NCBI RefSeq assembly: GCF_035271705.1
Contig: NZ_DATERI010000181.1
Span: 1 to 10,910 of the forward strand
DNA from: Buttiauxella sp035271705
GTDB taxonomy: Bacteria; Pseudomonadota; Gammaproteobacteria; Enterobacterales; Enterobacteriaceae
Reading direction: 5' to 3'
DNA: 10,910 nt
Every line of letters starts with the position of its first letter. Within the stretch, counting starts at the first letter, position 1. Both the position numbers and the translations under genes were made by a program. Under the pieces are notes generated by a model. The model worked only from the letters and a program-made list of their open reading frames with translations, was not told the DNA's origin and did not search any database. Shown piece by piece: positions 6,781 through 10,910 of this stretch.

Positions 6781-6833
6781 TCGAAAAAACTATAGCCGAC
6801 ATATGAGTTAACAGAATGAGTTACATCACAATT
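6781..6833 (-). promoter_or_regulatory. Predicted CRP-dependent class II promoter of ytfQRT-yjfF
   Basis: On the minus strand TGTGA-N6-TCATT (6830-6815) matches the CRP site TGTGA-N6-TCACA, with centre at 6822.5. A TATAGT -10 box lies at 6794-6789. With a start near 6781 the CRP centre falls at -41.5, the class II position, and the -35 region (6817-6812) does not resemble TTGACA, as expected for an activator-dependent promoter. The leader would be about 43 nt. Confidence 0.65.
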
Positions 6834-6853
6834 CAAACAAGTCACGTATATGC

Positions 6854-6869
6854 TTGTAACCGCTTACAA
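6854..6869. promoter_or_regulatory. GalR/GalS-like (LacI family) operator upstream of ytfQ
   Basis: TTGTAACCGCTTACAA has perfect 6-bp arms (TTGTAA/TTACAA) around a central CG, the layout of LacI-family operators. It fits the GalR/GalS consensus GTGNAANCGNTTNCAC except at the outermost base of each side. Its centre is about -80 relative to the predicted ytfQ start, upstream of the CRP site. A galactose-type repressor fits a galactofuranose operon, but other LacI-family repressors are possible. Bases 6871-6949 beyond it show nothing I can name. Confidence 0.6.
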
Positions 6870-6949
6870 AATTTTATAAAGAATATGGCTATGTTTATGG
6901 ATTTTCCCGTTGTAGGAAGGTTCTGGAAAGTGGCGTGGAAGAAACAAAA

Positions 6950-7077
6950 TATTCACCGAAGTAATTCGAGTTACAGCCAGGCGGCAAGTTCAAGAATCCC
7001 CAGGAGCTTACTCAAGTCAGTGACTGGGGTGAGTGAGTGCAGCCAACACCGCTGTAGCTCGAAGTAAAACGGGTAAA
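6950..7077. repeat. ERIC (IRU) element
   Basis: About 128 bp matching the enterobacterial repetitive intergenic consensus. Recognisable parts are the central CCCCAGGAGCTTAC (6998-7011) with its partner GTGACTGGGGTGAG (7020-7033), then GCAGCCAAC (7039-7047). The outer inverted ends are around TTCGAGTTACAGC (6965-6977) and GCTGTAGCTCGAA (7051-7063), closing with CGGGTA. Edges are approximate. It lies between ytfQ and ppa and ends about 10 bp before the ppa -35 box. Confidence 0.9.
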
Positions 7078-7087
7078 AAAAGAGGCG

Positions 7088-7115
7088 GAGACATTTAAAT
7101 CGAGTTAGCTATAAT
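7088..7115 (+). promoter_or_regulatory. ppa: Sigma-70 promoter of ppa
   Basis: A perfect TATAAT -10 box at 7110-7115 with a partial -35 box GAGACA (7088-7093) after a 16-bp spacer. Start is expected near 7122, giving a leader of about 33 nt that ends in AAAGGA ahead of the ATG at 7155. The -35 box lies immediately beyond the ERIC element. Confidence 0.7.
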
Positions 7116-7154
7116 ACGCGGCACTTAAATGACACCAGTTTAAAGGAAAAAGAC

Positions 7155-7682
7155 ATGAGCTTACTCAACGTCCCTGCGGGCAAAGATCTGCCAGAAGACA
7201 TCTACGTTGTTATCGAAATCCCAGCAAACGCTGACCCAATCAAATATGAAATTGATAAAGACACCGGCGCGCTGTTCGTTGACCGTTTCATGTCCACTGC
7301 AATGTTCTATCCGTGCAACTACGGTTACATCAACCACACTCTGTCTTTAGACGGTGACCCGGTTGACGTTCTGGTCCCAACTCCGTACCCACTGCAACCT
7401 GGTTCTGTGATTCGCTGCCGTCCAGTTGGCGTGTTGAAAATGACTGACGAAGCGGGCGAAGATGCCAAGCTGGTTGCCGTTCCACACACCAAACTGAGCA
7501 AAGAATACGATCACATTAAAGATGTGAACGACCTGCCAGAACTGCTGAAAGCGCAGATCTCCCACTTCTTCGAGCAGTACAAAGCGCTCGAGAAAGGCAA
7601 ATGGGTTAAAGTTGAAGGCTGGGATAACGCAGCAGCGGCTAAAGCTGAAATCATTGCTTCCTTCGAGCGTGCTAAGAAATAA
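7155..7682 (+). CDS. ppa: Inorganic pyrophosphatase, 175 aa
   Basis: Family I soluble pyrophosphatase, a cytoplasmic Mg-dependent homohexamer in E. coli, that splits pyrophosphate from biosynthetic reactions into two phosphates. All catalytic residues are present (numbering with Met1): E21, K30, R44, Y56, the signature DGDPVDV at 66-72 (metal ligands D66, D68, D71), D98, D103, K105, Y142 and K143. The sequence is close to the 176-residue E. coli enzyme and ends one residue shorter (ERAKK). AAAGGA lies 7 nt before the ATG. It is transcribed alone and divergently from ytfQ and ends in an intrinsic terminator. Confidence 0.98.
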   Translation: MSLLNVPAGKDLPEDIYVVIEIPANADPIKYEIDKDTGALFVDRFMSTAMFYPCNYGYINHTLSLDGDPVDVLVPTPYPLQPGSVIRCRPVGVLKMTDEAGEDAKLVAVPHTKLSKEYDHIKDVNDLPELLKAQISHFFEQYKALEKGKWVKVEGWDNAAAAKAEIIASFERAKK

Positions 7683-7715
7683 TCATTCTTGCGGCGGAAT
7701 TTCCGTCAGCAACTC

Positions 7716-7747
7716 AACAGCATCCAAACTGGGTGCTGTTTTTTTTT
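7716..7747 (+). terminator. Intrinsic terminator of ppa
   Basis: Stem AACAGCATCC (7716-7725) with GGGTGCTGTT (7731-7740), one T-G wobble, 5-nt loop AAACT, and an unbroken T-run to 7747. It begins 33 nt after the ppa stop codon. Confidence 0.9.
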
Positions 7748-7870
7748 GCGAATAATTGATGTAATAAATAACTACTAAGATTAATTAATTATTTTATCTA
7801 TTATACCTTCACGCTATTAATAAAATATAACAATACAAATAATATATACCCCTCCCTTTTATTAATCCAC
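7748..7870. other. Very AT-rich spacer upstream of the tog operon
   Basis: This stretch is dominated by A and T (for example AATTAATTATTTTATCTATT at 7783-7802 and the ATAAAATATAACAAT run from about 7820), unlike the neighbouring genes. No ORF of note is seen. It marks the junction between the conserved ppa block and the accessory transporter and is a likely target for H-NS-type silencing. Both ideas are inferred from composition. Confidence 0.5.
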
Positions 7871-7920
7871 AGTGCGTGCCTGTTCACAAAATAGACACTG
7901 ATATTGTTTACTCTGAAATA

Positions 7921-8006
7921 GCAATGTGAGCTAATAGATATTCGCTCGCGACACGCCTTATTCACCCGCTGTGGGATTCACAGCTTCAATGATTCAATGA
8001 TTCAAT
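7921..8006 (+). promoter_or_regulatory. Operator-like motif cluster upstream of togM
   Basis: Three motifs lie close together. First, a CRP-like site with a perfect left half, TGTGA at 7925-7929 followed by N6 and AGATA (centre 7932.5). Second, a perfect 6-bp palindrome GCTGTG-GGATT-CACAGC (7968-7984). Third, a tandem octamer TTCAATGA at 7985-7992 and 7993-8000 with a third partial copy to 8006. No -10 box lies at the correct distance from the CRP-like site, so this would be an upstream regulatory region. Which regulator binds is unknown. Confidence 0.35.
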
Positions 8007-8037
8007 ACCTTTATCTATGCCCTGCCAGCATGTCGCT

Positions 8038-8084
8038 TGATGACGCCTTCATCACAGCGGCCCGGAGAATGAACCATATAAAAT
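8038..8084 (+). promoter_or_regulatory. Candidate CRP class II promoter of togMNA
   Basis: A -10 box TATAAA lies at 8077-8082. A CRP-like site with a strong right half ATCACA (8051-8056) and a weak left half (TGACG, 8041-8045) centres at 8048.5, which is -41.5 for a start near 8090, the same geometry as at ytfQ. AATGAACC at 8068-8075 resembles one half of a KdgR operator (AATGAAAC), but the other half is missing. The leader would be about 16 nt and contain GAGG. Confidence 0.4.
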
Positions 8085-8105
8085 AATTATTAATTTGAGG
8101 TTCTT

Positions 8106-8996
8106 ATGAATGAAAACAAATTATTAGGTCTTGCCTGGATATCACCTTATATTATCGGATTAATAGTTTTTACCCTTTTCCCGTTTGTCTCTTCATTCCT
8201 GCTTAGTTTCACCGAATATGACTTAATGACTCCCCCCAGACTTAACGGGATAGAAAACTACCGTTATATGCTGACCGAAGATACACTTTTCTGGAAATCT
8301 GCCGCAGTCACCATCGCCTATGTATTTTTAACCGTTCCCTTAAAGCTGGCATTTGCATTAGGCGTCGCGTTTGTCCTGAATTTTAAACTTCGGGGTATCG
8401 GCTTTTTCCGCACGGCTTATTACATCCCTTCGATTCTTGGCAGTTCCATTGCCATCGCAGTGCTTTGGCGGGCACTTTTTTCCATCGATGGTCTGCTGAA
8501 CAGTTTTCTCAGCCTGTTTGGCACAACACCAATCAACTGGTTTGGCGAGCCGCCGCTGGCCTTACTCTCAGTCGCACTTTTACAGGTGTGGCAGTTCGGG
8601 TCCTCGATGGTTATCTTCCTCGCGGCTCTGCAGAACGTCCCACAATCGCAATATGAAGCGGCCATGATTGACGGCGCATCCCGCTGGCAAATGTTCACCA
8701 AAGTGACGATCCCTCTGATTACCCCGGTGATTTTCTTTAACTTCATCATGCAGACCACCAATACCTTCCAGGAGTTTACCGCGCCTTACGTCATTACCGA
8801 CGGCGGGCCAACGTATTACACCTATCTGTTCTCGCTCTATATCTACGACACCGCGTTTAAATACTTCGATATTGGTTACGGTGCGGCGCTGGCCTGGGCG
8901 CTGTTTCTACTGGTCGCGCTCTTTGCGACCTGTGCATTCAAGTCGTCGAAATACTGGGTGTTCTATTCCGCCGATAAGGGAGGCAAAAATGGTTGA
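8106..8996 (+). CDS. togM: Oligogalacturonide-type ABC transporter permease TogM, 296 aa
   Basis: Inner-membrane subunit of a carbohydrate importer of the MalF/UgpA class (BPD_transp_1). From its first residues (MNENKLLGLAWISPYIIGL) it resembles TogM of pectinolytic enterobacteria, which imports oligogalacturonides released from pectin. About six hydrophobic segments are visible, starting at residues 8-32. The EAA coupling motif begins at 184 within YEAAMIDGASRWQMF and contacts the ATPase. The gene has GAGG 5 nt before the ATG and overlaps togN by 8 bp. The exact sugar is assigned from remembered similarity and gene order M-N-A; a related oligosaccharide cannot be excluded from sequence alone. 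Confidence 0.87.
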   Translation: MNENKLLGLAWISPYIIGLIVFTLFPFVSSFLLSFTEYDLMTPPRLNGIENYRYMLTEDTLFWKSAAVTIAYVFLTVPLKLAFALGVAFVLNFKLRGIGFFRTAYYIPSILGSSIAIAVLWRALFSIDGLLNSFLSLFGTTPINWFGEPPLALLSVALLQVWQFGSSMVIFLAALQNVPQSQYEAAMIDGASRWQMFTKVTIPLITPVIFFNFIMQTTNTFQEFTAPYVITDGGPTYYTYLFSLYIYDTAFKYFDIGYGAALAWALFLLVALFATCAFKSSKYWVFYSADKGGKNG

Positions 8997-9879
8997 GATA
9001 ACAGCCATTAGTCATGCGGAACGTGAAGTCGCGCGAACATTACGCCGGGAGAAAATCAACCGCACCGTTCGCTATTTTATCTTGCTGCTTATCGGACTGT
9101 TGATGCTCTACCCGCTGGCGTGGATGTTTTCCGCCTCGCTCAAACCCAACCATGAAATATTCACCAACCTGAGCCTGTGGCCCTCAAACCTGACCTGGGA
9201 CGGCTTTATCAACGGCTGGAAAACCGGCACCGAATATGACTTTGGTCATTACATGCTGAACACCTTTAAGTTCGTTATCCCCAAAGTGATCCTCACCATT
9301 ATCTCCTCCACGGTGGTGGCCTATGGCTTCGCCCGGTTCGAGATCCCATGGAAGAAATTCTGGTTCTCTGCCCTTATCGCCACCATGTTGCTGCCAGGCA
9401 CGGTGTTGCTCATCCCGCAGTACCTTATGTTCCGGGAAATGGGCATGCTCAACAGCTATTTACCGCTGTATCTGCCTACAGCTTTCGCCACACAAGGCTT
9501 TTTCGTGTTCATGCTCATCCAGTTTTTACGCGGCGTGCCGCGCGATATGGAAGAAGCGGCTCAGATCGATGGCTGCAACTCGGCACAGGTGCTGTGGTAT
9601 GTGGTAGTCCCCATTCTTAAACCCGCCATTATCTCCGTCGCGCTATTTCAGTTTATGTGGTCAATGAACGACTTCCTGGGGCCGCTGATCTACGTCTACA
9701 GCGTAGATAAATACCCCATCTCCCTGGCGTTAAAAATGTCGATAGACGTCAGCGAAGGGGCGCCGTGGAACGAAATACTCGCGATGTCGAGTATCGCGCT
9801 CCTGCCCTCCATTATCGTCTTCTTCCTGGCACAGCGTTATTTCATCCAGGGTGTGACGAGCAGCGGGATTAAAGGTTAA
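8989..9879 (+). CDS. togN: Oligogalacturonide-type ABC transporter permease TogN, 296 aa
   Basis: Partner permease of TogM, of the MalG/UgpE class. A basic cytoplasmic N-terminus (residues about 1-25) precedes the first membrane helix (LLLIGLLMLYPLAWMFSASL). The EAA motif at 189-191 (DMEEAAQIDGCNSAQVLWY) is the ATPase docking loop, and the protein ends in the family-typical RYFIQGVTSSGIKG. The start is ATG 8989 rather than the in-frame ATG at 8872, which would read through the end of togM and add an unrelated stretch; GGGAGG lies 6 nt before 8989. The 8-bp overlap with togM points to coupled translation. togA follows after 12 bp. Confidence 0.87.
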   Translation: MVEITAISHAEREVARTLRREKINRTVRYFILLLIGLLMLYPLAWMFSASLKPNHEIFTNLSLWPSNLTWDGFINGWKTGTEYDFGHYMLNTFKFVIPKVILTIISSTVVAYGFARFEIPWKKFWFSALIATMLLPGTVLLIPQYLMFREMGMLNSYLPLYLPTAFATQGFFVFMLIQFLRGVPRDMEEAAQIDGCNSAQVLWYVVVPILKPAIISVALFQFMWSMNDFLGPLIYVYSVDKYPISLALKMSIDVSEGAPWNEILAMSSIALLPSIIVFFLAQRYFIQGVTSSGIKG

Positions 9880-9891
9880 GAGGAAAACATT

Positions 9892-10910
9892 GTGGCTGAA
9901 GTAACTTTCAAGAACGTGGAAAAGGTCTATTCCAACGGGTTCAAGGCCGTCAACGGCATCGACCTGCATATCGCAGACGGCGAGTTTATGGTGATTGTCG
10001 GGCCGTCCGGCTGCGCAAAATCGACGACTCTGCGAATGCTGGCCGGGCTGGAAACCATCAGCGGAGGTGAAATTCGTATTGGGGAGAAAATCGTCAATAA
10101 CCTTGCGCCTAAAGCGCGAGGTATCGCGATGGTATTCCAGAACTATGCGCTCTACCCGCATATGACGGTGCGTGAGAATCTGGCCTTCGGCCTGAAGCTC
10201 GCTAAGCTGCCCAAAGAAAGAATCGCTGAACAGGTAAATGAGGCGGCGAAAATACTCGAACTGGAAGAGCTGCTCGATAGCCTGCCGCGCCAGCTTTCCG
10301 GCGGTCAGGCCCAGCGGGTCGCCGTAGGGCGCGCCATCGTCAAAAAGCCGGATGTGTTTCTGTTCGATGAACCGCTTTCCAATCTGGATGCGAAGTTGCG
10401 CGCTTCCATGCGCATCCGGATTTCCGATCTCCATAAGCAACTGAAGCTGTCAGGCAGCCCGGCCACCACCGTTTATGTGACTCACGATCAGACGGAAGCG
10501 ATGACCATGGGTGACAGGATCTGCGTGATGAAACAGGGCCATATCATGCAGGTTGATACCCCGGATAACCTCTATCACGCCCCGCTGAATATCTTTGTGG
10601 CGGGTTTTATCGGCGCGCCGGAAATGAACATCAAATCCACCAAAATCGTTCGTAAAGAGGGTGCGTTTCACATCACGCTTGGCCAAAACACACTGGCACT
10701 GAATGCCTGCCAGCAGGAGAAAGTCGCGCACTTTGTCGATAAAAATGTCTTTTTTGGTATTCGTCCTGAAGAGGTGATGGTGTCAGCGCAGCCGTTTGCC
10801 AGCGATGGCGCGGAGGGAACGCTGATCCGCACTGAAAATATGGGGCACGAATTCTTTCTCTACCTGGCAGTCGCAGACGTTGAACTGACTGCCCGCGTCA
10901 CCGCCGATGA
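9892..10910 (+). CDS. togA: Oligogalacturonide-type ABC transporter ATPase TogA, N-terminal 339 residues (partial)
   Basis: ATP-hydrolysing subunit of the importer, MalK/UgpC class, truncated by the window end with no stop. It starts at GTG 9892 with AGGA 7 nt upstream. Visible motifs: Walker A GPSGCAKST (37-45), Q-loop Q83 in MVFQNYALYPHM, signature LSGGQ (135-139), Walker B VFLFDEP (155-161), D-loop SNLD (163-166) and switch His198 in VTHDQTEAMTMGD. From about residue 240 a TOBE-type C-terminal domain begins. Unusually, Walker A has Ala42 where the motif normally has its second Gly. MalK-type proteins are about 360-375 residues, so only the last few dozen residues are missing. The binding protein TogB would be expected next. 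Confidence 0.9.
   Translation, partial: MAEVTFKNVEKVYSNGFKAVNGIDLHIADGEFMVIVGPSGCAKSTTLRMLAGLETISGGEIRIGEKIVNNLAPKARGIAMVFQNYALYPHMTVRENLAFGLKLAKLPKERIAEQVNEAAKILELEELLDSLPRQLSGGQAQRVAVGRAIVKKPDVFLFDEPLSNLDAKLRASMRIRISDLHKQLKLSGSPATTVYVTHDQTEAMTMGDRICVMKQGHIMQVDTPDNLYHAPLNIFVAGFIGAPEMNIKSTKIVRKEGAFHITLGQNTLALNACQQEKVAHFVDKNVFFGIRPEEVMVSAQPFASDGAEGTLIRTENMGHEFFLYLAVADVELTARVTAD

Noticed and set aside
6816..7067. 83-codon plus-strand ORF between ytfQ and ppa
   Set aside because: It begins in the CRP site and runs through the operator and the ERIC element; no ribosome binding site, no recognisable domain.
7895..7917. Possible KdgR operator around ATTGTTT (7903-7909)
   Set aside because: Only the right half ATTGTTT fits; the left eight bases match the AATGAAAC half at two positions, so it is not supported.
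7985..8006. CRISPR-like or iteron array from the TTCAATGA repeats
   Set aside because: Only two full copies plus a partial one, head to tail with no spacers, and no replication or cas gene nearby.
9730..10440. 236-codon minus-strand ORF opposite togN/togA
   Set aside because: Shadow of two well-supported plus-strand ABC transporter genes; the His- and Phe-rich translation is typical of an antisense frame.

Overview
The window looks like chromosomal DNA of a member of the Enterobacteriaceae close to E. coli, Enterobacter or Lelliottia. The proteins for fbp, the ytfQRT-yjfF galactofuranose importer and ppa read almost residue for residue like the E. coli K-12 proteins as I remember them, and REP-like and ERIC repeats of the enterobacterial type lie between genes. 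Genus cannot be fixed by eye. The window differs from K-12 in two accessory insertions: a chemotaxis receptor gene between yjfF and fbp, and an oligogalacturonide-type (TogMNAB-like) ABC importer downstream of ppa.

Layout: the 3' end of fbp (+) is followed by a REP-like hairpin and a 147-nt near-complete palindrome ending in a T-run, then a decayed REP half. Facing fbp on the minus strand is a 517-residue methyl-accepting chemotaxis protein with its own sigma-28 (flagellar class 3) promoter. An inverted repeat covers this gene's ribosome binding site and is complete only in read-through RNA. Upstream, also on the minus strand, is the compact operon ytfQ-ytfR-ytfT-yjfF, with a REP pair (BIME) between the binding-protein gene and the ATPase gene. 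The ytfQ promoter has a CRP site placed about -41.5 and a GalR/GalS-like operator further upstream. An ERIC element separates ytfQ from the divergent ppa gene, which has its own promoter and intrinsic terminator. A very AT-rich spacer then leads to the plus-strand genes togM, togN and the first 339 codons of togA, which runs off the window end.

How the genes work together: YtfQ captures galactofuranose in the periplasm and YtfT/YjfF (membrane) with YtfR (double ATPase) import it. The adjacent receptor may couple the same or a related ligand to swimming, as Trg does with sugar-binding proteins; this is inference. TogM/TogN/TogA form the membrane and ATPase part of a pectin-fragment importer whose binding protein (TogB) would lie beyond the window. 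Fbp and Ppa are housekeeping enzymes of gluconeogenesis and pyrophosphate removal. I saw no CRISPR array, tRNA, rRNA, transposase or phage gene.
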